Notes under the pieces: generated by a model
Database searches by the model: none
What the model was told of the DNA's origin: nothing
Seen by the model: the letters and a program-made list of their open reading frames with translations, nothing else
DNA from: Ulota crispa
Lineage: Eukaryota > Streptophyta > Bryopsida > Orthotrichales > Orthotrichaceae
Direction of reading: 5' to 3'
NCBI GenBank assembly: GCA_963920765.1
Contig: OY987244.1
Coordinates: 8,992,501 to 9,056,500 of the forward strand
DNA length: 64,000 nucleotides
Shown: in pieces, positions 36,410-48,390 of the stretch
Layout of the letters: each line of letters opens with the position of its first letter
Numbering within the stretch: position 1 is the first letter of the stretch
Made by a program: the position numbers and the translations under genes

Positions 36410-37104
36410 AGGACAAGCATACTACCATGGGATTTTTTATGGAATTACAATCATCTTCTAGAGTTTATTTTGACATTGTAAGTAACATCAAAATTCCATG
36501 TTTTCATTTTAGTGAAAGAAGGTATGTGCATACTACATGTGAAAAAAATTCATAGATTTTAGTGAAAGTTTCAAATTATTGTAATTTTTTGAAATGAATG
36601 CTAAAAAAATTCATATCAGTTGCAAAATTTATTCAATCATGCCTAATCTAAATTACAATAGAGATTATCACAACGGAAATTTTCTTACCATATTAGGAAA
36701 ATCAGAAAAAAGTAACCATCCTATGGTAATAGGTATTTAACTCGTGACAGCAATAAAAATGTCAAAACTCAATTCTTTTCAAAAACTTAAAGCATGGAAA
36801 AAATTAGATTTGGTAAACTTTGTGTTACTTGTTATGTTGAAACTCAAAACACATCATTTTAATGGCTCATATTGAGCTTTGGTACAAAGATCCTCAAAAT
36901 TTAGAATACATTACACTATGATGCATACTTACTACTCAATTGGCAAGTAAGACCCTTGTGTAAATATTGTACTTGCAAAAGCTATCCATATACATGTTCT
37001 CAACTCCATCATTTATGTCACTTTAGAATCTCAGATGATAAATAGTGTTATTCCACTATCTAGTCATTCAAAAGCCATAAAATGATTTCAACTACGTTTA
37101 AGGG
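36410..37104. other. AT-rich intergenic spacer
   Basis: No gene, RNA or delimited element recognised. Confidence 0.5.
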
Positions 37105-37108
37105 TTAA

Positions 37109-38015
37109 CCCTTTAACGACCACACCCATTTTTACAAAATCCACTAAAAACAAGGGCTGCAAGCTTAGATTTGGAATTGACTCAAACATGGACCCATTTT
37201 CAATAATCCAACCGTACAAATGGGAAGTACACCTTGTTTATTGTAAAGCACCAATATTTCAGCTAGATCTATCGTTGGAGGTGACATATTATAATGATTG
37301 AGTGAACCATATGCCGAAAATCTCTTGTGTTTCATTCTTGTTTAGTTTTGAATGTTAACCTTTCATGCTAGCTTTGATTGAGAAAAGCCTTACATTTCTA
37401 GAAAGCAGGATTTCCCACCTTTCCAACAAGACTATTTTCACACAAAATAAACAAAAATAGCAATCACAAGGTGTAGCTAAGTGGACAAAAAGGGTAAAAA
37501 AACCCACTTTCTTTGCTACCCTAAAACGGTTCTACAAGAAATTTGATAATTATTCTGGAAAATCCAATTGGTGAAAAAAATCAAGAATTGGCCTTAAATG
37601 TAGGATGACAAATTTTAAAGCCAAAATGACAACACTATTTCAATAGATCTTCAAATACTACAATTATACTACTACCATATATGAGAACAATACAAGCATA
37701 TTTCTTAAGGAATTTGAAATTTGTTAGAATTGTGCAATTGAAATTTGACATTCTTCTTGCATACTTGATGTACGGTGTTGTTGCTTTGATCCATCTTTAA
37801 GAAAAAATGAATATGTATTTTGAAGCCTTGCCGTATAAACACCATTATTTATCAACTCACATATCCAATTGCATTGTTGTTTTTTTAAATAGATGCATAA
37901 TTCTTGTGATCACATGCGTACTTCAAAACCAAATTCCAAATTATTGAGTGATTTCAACCTACATGCCAAAAACCACTCCCAGCGACCAGAATATGGTCGC
38001 ATGGTCCTTAAAGGG
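37109..38015. mobile_element. PB11, diverged piggyBac-like MITE
   Basis: Ends CCCTTTAACGACCACACCC and ATGGTCCTTAAAGGG lie between TTAA at 37105-37108 and 38016-38019. The right end holds a perfect 7-base hairpin, GCGACCA (37982-37988) with TGGTCGC (37994-38000). The outside flanks repeat the terminal motif (AGGG before, CCCGTTAACCCG after), as if it had inserted next to another terminus. The interior is non-coding. Confidence 0.8.
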
Positions 38016-38019
38016 TTAA

Positions 38020-38320
38020 CCCGTTAACCCGTCATTAGTAGCGGTTCTCAGAATGCACAAGAAAAAAACTCCATTTTGTTCAATGAAGGGTTTATAACTT
38101 GGCCTCAAGTATATGATATAATTGTCCACTTTTCATCACTTACAATAGGAGGTGAAGAAAATTATTTGCAAAAACTTGTTGGCATGTGGCAATGAGTGAT
38201 ACCTTTGAACGTGAAGAACTCTAACTTATGCATAATTTCAACGGCACATTATTGTCCCATGATCTACAACATCGTCTTTGTTGTGGTTTTACTACCACTC
38301 TTTTGCAACATTTTTTTAGG
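38020..38320. other. Intergenic spacer
   Basis: No gene or element recognised. Confidence 0.45.
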
Positions 38321-38720
38321 GAATTGATATGTGCACACCGGGGTTGATATATGCACACCCCCTTATGGATAAATTTTAGATTTCTAATATTGAAAAGCTG
38401 AATTGGAGAATTTTGAATTTAGATTTGAACTCAGAGACCATGATTTAGTCTAAAGCCATAAAAAGGTTGCAATTGAACAACACCAAATGAAAAAGTTCAT
38501 CCTTTTTTACAAACAAAAGTAAAAGTAACATTTTCTCCTAGTTTAACTTTTTCATTGGGTGTTGTTCAATTGCAACCTTTTTTATGGTTCTAAACTAAAT
38601 CATGGTCCCTAAGTCCAAATCTGAATACAAAATTTTCAAATACAACTTTTGATGGTAGAAATCTAAAATTTACCCCCACATGGATGTGCGTATATCAATC
38701 CCGCTGTGCACATATCAATT
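38321..38720. mobile_element. Foldback element, about 190-bp arms
   Basis: Outer ends AATTGATATGTGCACACC and GTGCACATATCAATT mirror each other, and the arms stay complementary inward through GGTTGCAATTGAACAACACC at the left and GGTGTTGTTCAATTGCAACC at the right. The turn is at about 38510-38540. The arm core (GAATTTAGATTTGAACTCAG, then GAGACCATGATTTAGTC) is shared with the elements at 26201 and 47425. Non-coding. Confidence 0.8.
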
Positions 38721-38835
38721 TTGTTTTTTTATCTTACTAAAATACGTGTCACATCAAGCATGACTTTGGTGATAGGAATGTTTTTTACTTTGAAACCTCC
38801 TACTAGGTATTCCTGCCCCCATCATAATCTTTTTG

Positions 38836-39093
38836 AGATTTAGAACGTGAATTTCAATCAATGGAGAGTTGTATGTTATATATGAAGTGTATCTGGACAT
38901 TGTATTCATCCAAATACACTCCATCTATACTAATAATAGGCTTGGTTTTAGTAGTTGGGTAGTTGGGTGTTTATAATAGAATAAAATCTCTATTAGTTGG
39001 GTAGTTGGGTGTTGCTCCAAGAAGATTAAATAGCGCAAATACACTCCATATATAACATAAAACTCCACATTGATCAAAATTGAGGTTTTAGGG
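38836..39093. mobile_element. Small TIR element related to 62685-62805
   Basis: Left arm GTATGTTATATATGAAGTGT mirrors right arm ACACTCCATATATAACATA. The same arm sequence forms the shorter foldback at 62685-62805. The centre contains two copies of TAGTTGGGTAGTTGGGTGTT at about 38948 and 38993. The minus-strand frame 39119-38925 covers these repeats and is not supported as a gene. Confidence 0.65.
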
Positions 39094-41798
39094 TAGGCCT
39101 GGGAAGAATTGGCAATCAATGAATTAGGAACCAGTGAAATGACAAAGTAAAACCCAGTTGAAATTTACAATTGCAAAGTCAAAGATTGATTAAAATTTCA
39201 TTTTTTCAAATTATAGCATATACATGTATAGGCACTACGTGCGAAATAACTAAACATGGAAAATGGAGGACGATGCCAATAAAGCTCAAAAGACCTCCCA
39301 ACCACTATTTAGGGTTCAATAGAATCTACAAAAAGGGAAAATACTAATACTGTAAAGCTATGTATAACGAATAACCAAAAGACGGCTATCAAACAAAAAT
39401 TTCAAACTTCTCACCGCCTAATTAAGGTAGTTTTTTCCTTATATTAGATTAATTGATTAGTTTGAAGGACAAAAATATTGCATGTCAAACTTGGGTGATA
39501 TTGTTTCTTGAGGTATATTCCACAGAAGGATAGTCCTATCTTTGTGACTTCATACATGACTTTCTTATAAACAAATAAAGTGTAAAATCGACAGAAAATT
39601 GAATGAGATGACACCACCACTTGGACTAGCTAATTGTGACATCGCTCAATAGTAGATGTACAGTACACATGTGATCATCCCAATTTACAGAACCTCAACA
39701 TTTTTTTTTTGTGAATATCGAATTCCATATAAACCACTGTGAAAGACATCCGGCATTTGCTATGTGAATATTTTATATCTTGTGGTTTCTAGTCCATTTG
39801 CTTCCCTTGTACTAAAAGCAATTCCATTGTCTATTGCAAAATTCTAATAAAGAGATATAAATACAAGAACATTGTATATCTATGTATACATATATTTAAC
39901 AAGACAATAATCCCAACATACATCCTTACCGTTGTCCAAAAGGTAAATTTAATAAATTTAACAAAATGAACAGTAGAATAAAATAACCATATTTTTTATT
40001 TTGTAACTTCTTGTGACTTGCTTGTACTTGATGTAGTCCCTTCTTGATATCAAATGTAATTTAGGTAGTGGTAGTAGCTCTTTCATAATTCGAACATCTA
40101 TACCATTATGTGAAGACCTTGTCAATTCCAAACTCTGAATGAAAAGAGTTTAAAACTAATACTTGGACACGCCCCTTAATTCTTGTTGTCTATCTAAATT
40201 AGCAACTTTGGAGGGGCCAATAAGTCCTTCAATTAATTTCTTTTGTACAAGAAGCAAGTTTTTTTAGATGAATGGTGGTCAATGTTTTGCTCTTCCTGCA
40301 TACTAAGAGATTTGCAACTGATTTGAAGTTAGAACAGTGCAAGTGAATAGCACCCTCAACAAAACTAGCACAAGTGATTATTATAGAAGCCATTTCAATT
40401 ATTATGCCTTGCACTAATAATGCTAACGTAATAGGTGATTTTGTTAGGCGCACTACTAGAGTGGCTTGTAGTAATTCTGGATATTTCAATATATTGCAAG
40501 TCACCAAATTTAAAAACTATTTCAAATAGTCCGACTTGTGGCCAAAATTTCAAGGACATCTAACAAGCATGCAATTCAACTAGAGAGTGTTTGAAAGATG
40601 CCACAGTATGGAAGTTCTACCAACAATTTGCAACTTGAGAGATATTGAAAGCATGAAGGTTGTGACCAAAACTCCATATGAAAAGCAAGGATTGAATGTA
40701 TGCCAGATTTTTATACTAATTAGACAAGTTCACCCAAAGTATTTATCTTACACTTAACGAAATCTTGGCCTAACTAAAACGATTCGTGTAGTTTTCGTAA
40801 GCTAGAGGTTTGCACTTTGGGTTATTCATTTATTCAAAAATATTTGTTTACAAAACATCAATTTCCAAACATTTCACCCCTTATTTAAAAAAGAAAATTG
40901 GTACAAAAGTTACTATCTCCTTTATGTGGGTAAAAACTAGGGTTATTTTTGTTTTTGTTTTATTTTATTTATATATTTATTTCTGCTTTTGTAGGTGTTA
41001 ATAAAAAATTTCTTACCTTACTAAAGTCGGTGGAGGGCACAATTCACGGTGAACATGGATATTGTTCCCCCAGATTTCATGGAACATTTTAGCACAATTT
41101 TTTTTGAGTATTTGACACGGAAGTCAGAATTCTGTACCAATAGCTGGTTCCAAAATATTGCAAGCCGAGAAGATGCTTCTTCCGAAAATCTTTTGGGACT
41201 AAGTTAGACTCTAAGCTTATAAGCTAGAGCCGATGAGGGTCCCCTCACTCCCCTGCACTGCAGCACAACAATTCGGATAATTGTGGGAGGTGCAAGTTGT
41301 GCCCTTGGCCTCAGTCCCAGGAATCAATTGTACAGCATTCACCAGCTGTATTTTCTGTATTCGTATAAACTTTTTATTTTGAAAATTCTTGGTAAAGGAT
41401 AATACTCAAGTTAAAGATTAATAAAAAAAATGAGATATTTGTTTTGTTTGTATGGAATGATGTACTTTGCTGAAATTTCCACAAAGAGAAAAATAATTAA
41501 ATTGCATAAGCAAGTGCTAATAGAACTTCTTGGTTCCAAGAATCAAGAAAGAATAAGAAGTAAATATAGAAGTAGGGCATGGATGCATGACCAATCACAA
41601 TAAAGAATTAATTACATGAGTAATCCATTGGAGATTTGGATAATAAATATAAAAGAATCTGATGTTGGGAATATGTACACTAGATGACCAATATTAAACT
41701 AAATTGAATGATTCTTGTTCCTGTTACCACAACTAAGTGGCATTCTTGCAAAAAGAAAGATTCTTTGAACAAGAAACCTTTGGAGCTTGGTATATTGC
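39094..41798. other. Long AT-rich intergenic stretch
   Basis: About 2.7 kb without a recognised gene, RNA or delimited element. A less AT-rich patch at about 41030-41350 shows no family in any frame. The 92-residue minus frame at 40507-40229 is unrecognised. Confidence 0.45.
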
Positions 41799-41802
41799 TT
41801 AA

Positions 41803-42172
41803 CCCCCAAACATTTAGAAGGATGTTTTTCATCCTTTGCCTCTAAATAAACATTTTGTTTTACAAAAGAAAGTAGGTTTTCATCTAATTTTTTCCGAGAA
41901 GCAATCATAAACACATGCTCCATCATGGAAGGCAAAAGGCAACTTCATCAAATACACTCATGTTTTTAGAAGATCCAAATTGTGAGAAGATTCATATTGT
42001 CCTTCTTGCAATTTTTGTGAGGTCAGCTTGTACTGTTCACTTTTGCAACTTTTGAAAACAATATTATAAAACCGGGCACTTGTTACACCAATCATAGTGT
42101 TGAAATCCCTTAAAAATATTGTAAAAGTCATAGTAGCGGGTTGGTTGCAGGGACCAACCTGACATGTAAGGG
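41803..42172. mobile_element. PB12, small piggyBac-like MITE, subfamily C
   Basis: Left end CCCCCAAACATTTAG after TTAA 41799-41802; right end GACATGTAAGGG before TTAA 42173-42176. Interior CATCATGGAAGGCAAAAGG and CCAAATTGTGAGAAGATTCA align with PB10 and PB19. Near the right end GGTTGG (42139-42144) can pair with CCAACC (42154-42159). Two minus-strand frames overlap it and are not supported as genes. Confidence 0.75.
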
Positions 42173-42176
42173 TTAA

Positions 42177-43500
42177 GGTTGACTTCATCTAGAGAAGAAA
42201 AGAAAGCATAGAAGATATTTTAGCTCCTCATAACTACAAATATGGATAATTGTAGTTGGCTTCTCCTTCTAATGCTAGATGTTTGCAATTTACATTCAAA
42301 TTATTGTGACATGTATCCAAAGTTGAGCGGTTGTTTGCAATAGTTAAAGCTTAATGAAACGTTATTTAGAAATGTGAATACAACATAAGATAGAAAGAAA
42401 AAATTGCTTTGGTTCTTTGGTAGAAGTAAATTGATGCAAAGAGTTCATTAGTACAAGTTCCTCATTATGGCTAATTAGATTGTAACATTTACATGCAAAA
42501 ATCAATAATAAAATTTATTGTAAGTAGATGATGAGCCATATTTTAAAAATGTCATATAAAAAATACTATGTTAGTTATATATACATGTTTAGAGTGATAA
42601 AACATTTAAAAAAAGAATAAAACATAATCAAGAAATCTAATTTTGATTTGATATCCTATGTGTATAAAGCTTTTCAATAAATTGGCATAATTTGATTAGA
42701 CATGAATTCAAAGATTATATGCTACAAAATTTAGAAAGTATTGTAAGGTATTTGCATTCTGAGATTCTTGACATTATGCAAATTTACTTTTAAGGATTGA
42801 CTAAAGGTTTAAGAAAGTTATGCTTAGTAATTGTAGTGCTATAACGCAATTTGACCAATTATGTAGTACATAATATTTTATAAAAAAATCAGTTTCATTG
42901 TTACTTGGAACTAGCTCATCTTTTATCATTTTTGTGTGTGCTTCTTAGGACACATAAAGATACCCACAATTATCCTATTACACATGCACAACATTTGGTA
43001 TCACTCAAATGAGGGCCCTTGTTTTTGAATTAAATGTTGATCTAATGCAATTGTTACACTCATTGGGAGGATTGTTGCCTCCTATTCAAGCACTCCAATT
43101 AACTTATTATTGCATAGTTAGCAAAGGAGTTTGGCATGTGTTAGACACTATTATAATAACATCAACAACAATGCTTTCCCACGTTTTGTTGTTTTACAAA
43201 GATTAGAATTTGAAGTACCATGACTACCTTATAACATTTCTAGTGGTATGTCAAAGTGCTCCTGAAGCATGTAGAATGACAGTAGGAAGCTAAGCGAGCC
43301 TTGTAGTATTGTGACACCTTTTATTGCAAAACACTGGAATTGTCTTTCCAACATTGAAGATAGTCAAATGTTGAAATTTTGTCACAATGCTAATTTAAGG
43401 TTGCTTATTGTCTTAGGCAACTTTACAAACTTGGATAAGCAATGTCCACCAAGTGCATTAGTAATGCAAGGGCTTTTTTTTATGCCAATTATTGAACCAC
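42177..43500. other. AT-rich intergenic stretch
   Basis: No gene, RNA or delimited element recognised. Opposed short frames at 43009-43206, 43311-43508 and 43630-43382 show no family. Confidence 0.45.
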
Positions 43501-43502
43501 TA

Positions 43503-43815
43503 AGGTAGGAACACTCATAAGTGTTACTATTCACATAACAATCACCTCTAAGATCTTGGAAAATGTGTAGAAGTAAATAGATGTAATTACAAGGATGTAC
43601 AACATGTGAACATGAAACCTTAGTGGTCATTATGGGTACAATGGCAATTTGCTCTTTAAAAATTCACAACTTATCCTCAGAGTATCCAAATAATACATGC
43701 AAAAGTGCAAACTCATTATTCTTCTCTTGCTAACATGATTGTGTCATTTGCTAAATGTTTATTAATAGCCATCATGTTCAAAACTTTAAACTAACGCTTA
43801 TGAATGTTCCTACCT
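43503..43815. mobile_element. TA-flanked MITE, AGGTAG family copy 3
   Basis: Begins AGGTAGGAACACTCATAAG and ends CTTATGAATGTTCCTACCT, with TA at 43501-43502 and 43816-43817. It is a close sibling of the 9700-10004 copy over its full length, differing by scattered substitutions, so the two derive from one source of about 310 bases. Confidence 0.8.
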
Positions 43816-44025
43816 TACGGCAAGTAAAAGGAAACAAAGATTTGGAAAACCACATACTTGCAACACGCTCTATTTTAGCCTTGTTCTACTTGATATACCT
43901 TTAGAACTATTCTTAAAGTATGTGCAACAAATTGCGCAAGTTGAGAAAACAAACAACAAAGAAAAAGGCCTTTGGGCCTGCCCCTTGAAATTTCCAATGC
44001 CAAACTTCTTTGTTGAGTCCATTAA

Positions 44026-44053
44026 CCCCAAAGGGACAATGGTCCTTTAGGGG
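44026..44053. mobile_element. PB13, solo 28-bp piggyBac-like terminus
   Basis: The sequence AAAGGGACAATGGTCCTTTA with CCCC before and GGG after equals, inverted and almost exactly, the left terminus of PB5 including its hairpin. TTAA precedes it at 44022-44025; GTAA follows. So the visible remnant is one B end, either the result of a large deletion or of abortive excision. Confidence 0.65.
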
Positions 44054-44346
44054 TAAAGGATGCTTACTAGAAGCACTTTAGAAGTGAGATTGGATCTCAA
44101 AAAATATGAACGCTCCACAAGGCCCTTAAGAATGGTCTCTCTAAACATTTATTGGACCTAGACTGGATACATTAAAAGCATGTGTGAAGCGTCACAACCT
44201 TGTATGACTTTCCTATTGTACATTACAAAAACTATGAATAAAAAATGGCAATCTAGTACTATGTCACAGTTTCTTAATTATTCTCTTACTATTGTACACA
44301 ATCATAGCTAATGTTATCCTCACAAGTACTAAGTTGAAGATTTTAA

Positions 44347-45276
44347 CCCCTAAAGGACTGAGCCATTTTTTTGGGTGAAAATCACTCAAAACTGCCACTT
44401 TTGGGGGGTTAGTAAAAAGGTAATTTTTTTTTGAAAATTTGGGAAATCCAACCGTAGGATCTTGTCCTAGACTAGATTAGGTACTTGCAAGTAAAAATCA
44501 GGTCATTCCAGATGGACATGAGTGAGATATTTACATCTAAAGTGAAAAGAAAAGTTATTTTTCATGTTGCCTGAAAATTCCAAAAGCCTTTTACCATTCT
44601 TACATGAAAATAATTGCTCTATGCAACTTTGCGCTTTAATTTCTCATGTAGGAGATCAAGTTAGCTATGTGTGGGAGAATTTTCAAATCAATTGTAACTA
44701 CACAACACATGGGAAAAATCGGTAAGTAAAAAGAAGTAGAGAATGAGTTAAATCACTAAATTGTTAAGAATTTAATTATTAAAATGAAAATTGCAAATCC
44801 TAATGGTCAAAATGTTGTGATAAAAAATCTACTTCCTTTAATTTAATTTTTTTTTCCAAAATAATAAAAATTGAGTAAAATAAAGGACTTCAAAGTTTAT
44901 TTTAGAGTAGAGAATCCATAATTGCCCGCAAACAAAAACTCCTCATAACTTTGATTTCATTGATTGAAATTGAATGATTCAAAGCTTCTCACCTATAAAA
45001 AAATCTAAAGAACCAACTCAAAATTTTAATTTAAAAAAACATTAAAATTTAAAGAATTTTTTGGGCAACTCGGGCGACAGTCCTCCCCAAATTTTCAGGA
45101 ATTCTTGTATAACTTCTTCAATAATTGTCGGAATGAGGAAAAAATTAGATGCCTACGTAGATCTTTGAATTCCCCACCTTCAATAAAAGTTTCAGAAAAT
45201 CACACAAAGTAGCTTATCCAAAAGTACATGCCCGAACTCCCACCTGTCCGCTGAAGGTACAACAGTCCTTTAGGGG
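44347..45276. mobile_element. PB14, piggyBac-like MITE, modules A then B
   Basis: Left end CCCCTAAAGGACTGAGCC after TTAA 44343-44346; right end CAGTCCTTTAGGGG before TTAG (decayed). The left side is the clearest module A: AAAATCACTCAAAACTGCCA, then CCAACCGTAGGATCTTGTCC and GAGATATTTACATC. The right side is inverted module B: TCTTTGAATTCCCCACCTTC, AATCACACAAAGTAG, TACATGCCCGAA. The middle matches PB1. Non-coding. Confidence 0.85.
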
Positions 45277-45280
45277 TTAG

Positions 45281-46135
45281 TATAGAGAAAAAGGACCATG
45301 ATAATATGTACATGTAATTGTGACGCCCAATGAAAATTGAACATGCCAATGTGCGTCATGATTGTAGTCAAAGGCATAGTAGGGTGTAAGAATTTTTTGT
45401 TACTCCAAAGTACAACTTAAACAATTAAAGAGACCCCTTGAGAGGGATTCTTAGGGGCCTTGTGGAGGGCTCATATTTTTTCTAATGCTTTAATAACCTC
45501 ATGGGTCACCTTCATCTTTCCAAAGTCCATTCTTTTCCCTCAAGTTGATTTTTAGATGAAAAATTTCAAAAATAATCAGCTGAAAAAAGACATTGGATAA
45601 TAATTCAAAATAGTAACTTGGATTTAAGAAATTTGAATTCATACTTGGATCCAAAAACTCTCAGTAAGTCTACCATGATTAAAATGGATAAAAACGGACT
45701 ACCATAATAGAAGGGCAAATTTTTATTATCTTTCTTGTTAGCAAAAATAAAGAAAAAAAATTTCCACCTTGATGTCCATTTCAACGAAAAGAAGGGATTT
45801 GGTGAAAGATGGAAAATAAATCTAAGACCAAAGAAACTCACCTCCAAATTGCTTTTAGTGAATGGTGGGATTGAGGGTACTCTAAGGGCCAAAATCCGTT
45901 GGTAATAAGAACTAGAGGCGCATCCAAGTTGACTGTGCACAAAAAAGAGAAAAAAACTCCAAAATTTTGACAAGAATAACAGTTTTGAAAGCAAGCTCTA
46001 ATATAAGATTTGAAGGTTTAGGAATGTTATTAAACTTTTGTAAAACTAGAGGTCTAGGCCTGGACCCCTCCAGCCCCCCCCCCCTCCTAATGGAAATGGA
46101 CTCTACCAAGAACATAAATTGCACAATTCAGTGAA
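45281..46135. other. Intergenic sequence, nothing recognised
   Basis: Includes a minus-strand frame of 129 residues (45994-45605) rich in Phe and Leu with no recognisable family, and a run of about 11 C near 46074-46084. GAATTCATACTTGGATCC at about 45634 resembles the core found in the elements at 26201 and 38321, so decayed MITE sequence is likely. Confidence 0.45.
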
Positions 46136-47090
46136 CCTCTAGAGGACCGATGATGTTTTTAGAGAAAAAATCTTAGAAACTACCAACTTTTAGAGCATTG
46201 ACCAAAATTGAAAATAAAAACATTCTTTTTGAATTTCAATTGTAAAAAAGTGTGTTAAACATAAAAATCAATATCTCCCAAAAATTTCAGCCCATTTAAG
46301 GACATGGATTGTAAGATTAGAATGTTTGAAGTAAGAAAAACAACTTTTTTCATTCTTGCAAAACAAGGTTAGTAAACTTTGAGCCCTCCTAGAGTAAATT
46401 TTTTGCTCTACACAAATTTTGAGCTTTTTTACTGTTCACAAGTATATGATGTTGGATTCACTCATGAAAAATTTCAAAAGCAAATATAGAATCTAGCTTA
46501 TTCTAAATTACCCTCCAATGCAAGAAGGTTAAGAGAATTGGCAATACACTAGTTATTTTTTCATGATTTCTTGTGCAATGAGGAAGTCTTGTATTTGGAA
46601 TTTGATAAGGGAAAAGTTCAAAACAAATATCTGGAATATGTGGAAAAACATTTAAGAGCTTTGAAGTTATATATTGCAAGATAATAGTGCTTAAAATTAG
46701 AAGAGGATAATTTTTCTTGAAACCACCCGGACAGAGTTAACAAAGTTTGACTCCTCTTAAAAAGTGATTTGAGAGCTCATTTTTTCTTCTTGTTTTGCTC
46801 GTTGTATACCATATTTTATTAGTTATATACATGCCAAATTTCAAAACTTGATGAGAGTTTTAGCATAAGATTCTCCAAAGATGCCCAAATTGCCTTAATT
46901 GCCCAAATTCTTTATGGCATCAAAACTTTTGAATTAGGCATCTGATTGGAGAAAAAATTACATTTCCACTTGGGAGATATTTATTTACACCTTATGTAAC
47001 TATTTTGAGAACATCCAATAAAAATTAACTTTGGATGACTCTACGTGAGTTCCCAAGTGTCCGTTGGACACACTCTTGGTCCTTTAGGGC
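46136..47090. mobile_element. PB15, diverged piggyBac-like MITE
   Basis: Ends CCTCTAGAGGACCGATG and TCTTGGTCCTTTAGGGC; the TTAA flanks are no longer intact, so this is an older copy. Near the right end GTGTCC (47057-47062) pairs with GGACAC (47066-47071). The interior aligns, inverted, with PB7: both hold the TGCCAATTTACTGAACC / TTGGCAATACACTAG region and the CATCTTTGGGCATC / GATGCCCAAATTGCC region. Non-coding. Confidence 0.7.
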
Positions 47091-47237
47091 CCTACAAGAA
47101 ATTGTGTCTTAATTGATATGTCCAAATTGACTAAATGTGTCCAAAATGACAAAGATACTGTCAATCCAATTTTTGTAAATTTAGCCATGTTGATTTGGAC
47201 ATATTTTTGTCATTTTGGACAGTTTCCCTTGTAGTAG
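47091..47237. mobile_element. Short CTACAAG-ended MITE
   Basis: Begins CCTACAAGAAATTG and ends CCCTTGTAGTAGG, inverted copies; inside, GTCCAAAATGACAAAGATA faces TTTTTGTCATTTTGGAC. Ends of the CACTACAAGAAA type are common in CACTA-class plant MITEs, but the match is imperfect and the target duplication is unclear, so the class is tentative. It abuts the right end of PB15. Confidence 0.5.
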
Positions 47238-47424
47238 GCCGAGGTTAAGCTCAAGTGCCTCAATTTCTTTCATTGAAAAAGTCATGTAAAGTTGATAGAA
47301 ATTTTTGTGGTTAGTGACAAACGTGCTAGATAATTATTCCAAGGGCCGAATCAAGTTTTTGAGAAACAAAATCAAAAACCAAAAGTCTTGTTATTAACAT
47401 CAGGAGGGCTGGATGGCTCAATTT

Positions 47425-47695
47425 AGTGCACATATGTTGATGTGGGGACAGGGTGGAAAATCACTATTTTTTTACTAGTCAAAAAAGGTGAGAGTTTAGA
47501 TATTTACTATTGCAAGATTGAATATGAGAATTTTGAATTCATGTTTGGATTTAGTGACCCTCCTTTAATTTGGCATCCAGGAGGAGGATACAATTGAAAA
47601 AAGAAATAAAAGGGAATAAATTATTAGCCTTGTTTGGAAAAAAACCTAAAATTTCCTACCTTGGCCCCACATTGATGTATGTGCAGTAAACTAAG
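47425..47695. mobile_element. TIR element related to the 38321 foldback
   Basis: Left end TGCACATATGTTGATGTGGG and right end CCCCACATTGATGTATGTGCA are inverted copies (the latter trimmed by one base matches fully at its outer part). The core GAATTCATGTTTGGATTTAG and GAGGAGGATACAATTGAA is shared with 26201-26852 and 38321-38720. Non-coding. Confidence 0.65.
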
Positions 47696-47710
47696 CCGGC
47701 TGCAGGTAGA

Positions 47711-47968
47711 TGACAAGCCGTTTTATGAGGCCAGGGTGGCAAAATCTCAAATTGTTTTACAATCAAGGTACAATTGATAAATTCTCCCCTATTGAAACAT
47801 TGTTCAATGGTATTCACTTCAGTACTTTTGGAGTCTACGGAGGCCTCTGAATCTGAATATGAATTCCAAATTTCAAATTCAACCTCCCGATAATAATATC
47901 TAAACTATTACAATTTCTGGATGGTGAAAAAGCTAAATTTTTTTCATCTTAGCCTCACAAAATGTCTT
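47711..47968. mobile_element. TIR element, TTTTGTGAGGCC family copy 2
   Basis: Left end TGACAAGCCGTTTTATGAGG and right end CCTCACAAAATGTCTTCT mirror each other and match the ends of 26201-26852. The interior again has TGAATATGAATTCCAAATTT and TTGTTCAATGGTATTCAC, related to the shared core. It is a shorter derivative. Confidence 0.6.
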
Positions 47969-47983
47969 CTAACCTTAGCCATA

Positions 47984-48388
47984 AGGTAGAAGCACCTTAA
48001 TATGACACTATTCGTTTTCAGACACCTATAAATGAATCCGTATCTGAACCATCATGTACCCAAATCAGACATGCAAGTCAACTAAAGTTGTCACTATAAT
48101 TGAGTATTGGAACAAAAATTATGTAGGTGACAGCATGTGGCATGGTCTTTTTGATGTCGCATTTGCATTTCAATACAAGCAATTCAATGAGGGTCAGTGT
48201 CCATAATAGGTGTGTTTAAGGAGTTACCTTCAACAATTTATAATTTATTCATATGATCTCATAAAATTCCAAAAACAAACTTTCAGCACTCTTTGCTAGT
48301 TTCCTAACCATTCTACAATCTCAAAATCTCCATACACATTCCTGGTCAATTGATGTAACAAAAGTGTCACATTTAGGTGCTTCTACCT
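47984..48388. mobile_element. TA-flanked MITE, AGGTAG family copy 4
   Basis: Begins AGGTAGAAGCACCTTAATA and ends TTAGGTGCTTCTACCT, with TA at 47982-47983 and 48389-48390. The interior differs from the 9700/43503 pair. Non-coding, 405 bp. Confidence 0.75.
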
Positions 48389-48390
48389 TA

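Noticed and set aside
45605..45994. 129-residue minus-strand frame
   Set aside because: Phe/Leu-rich composition expected from AT-rich DNA; contains a MITE core word.
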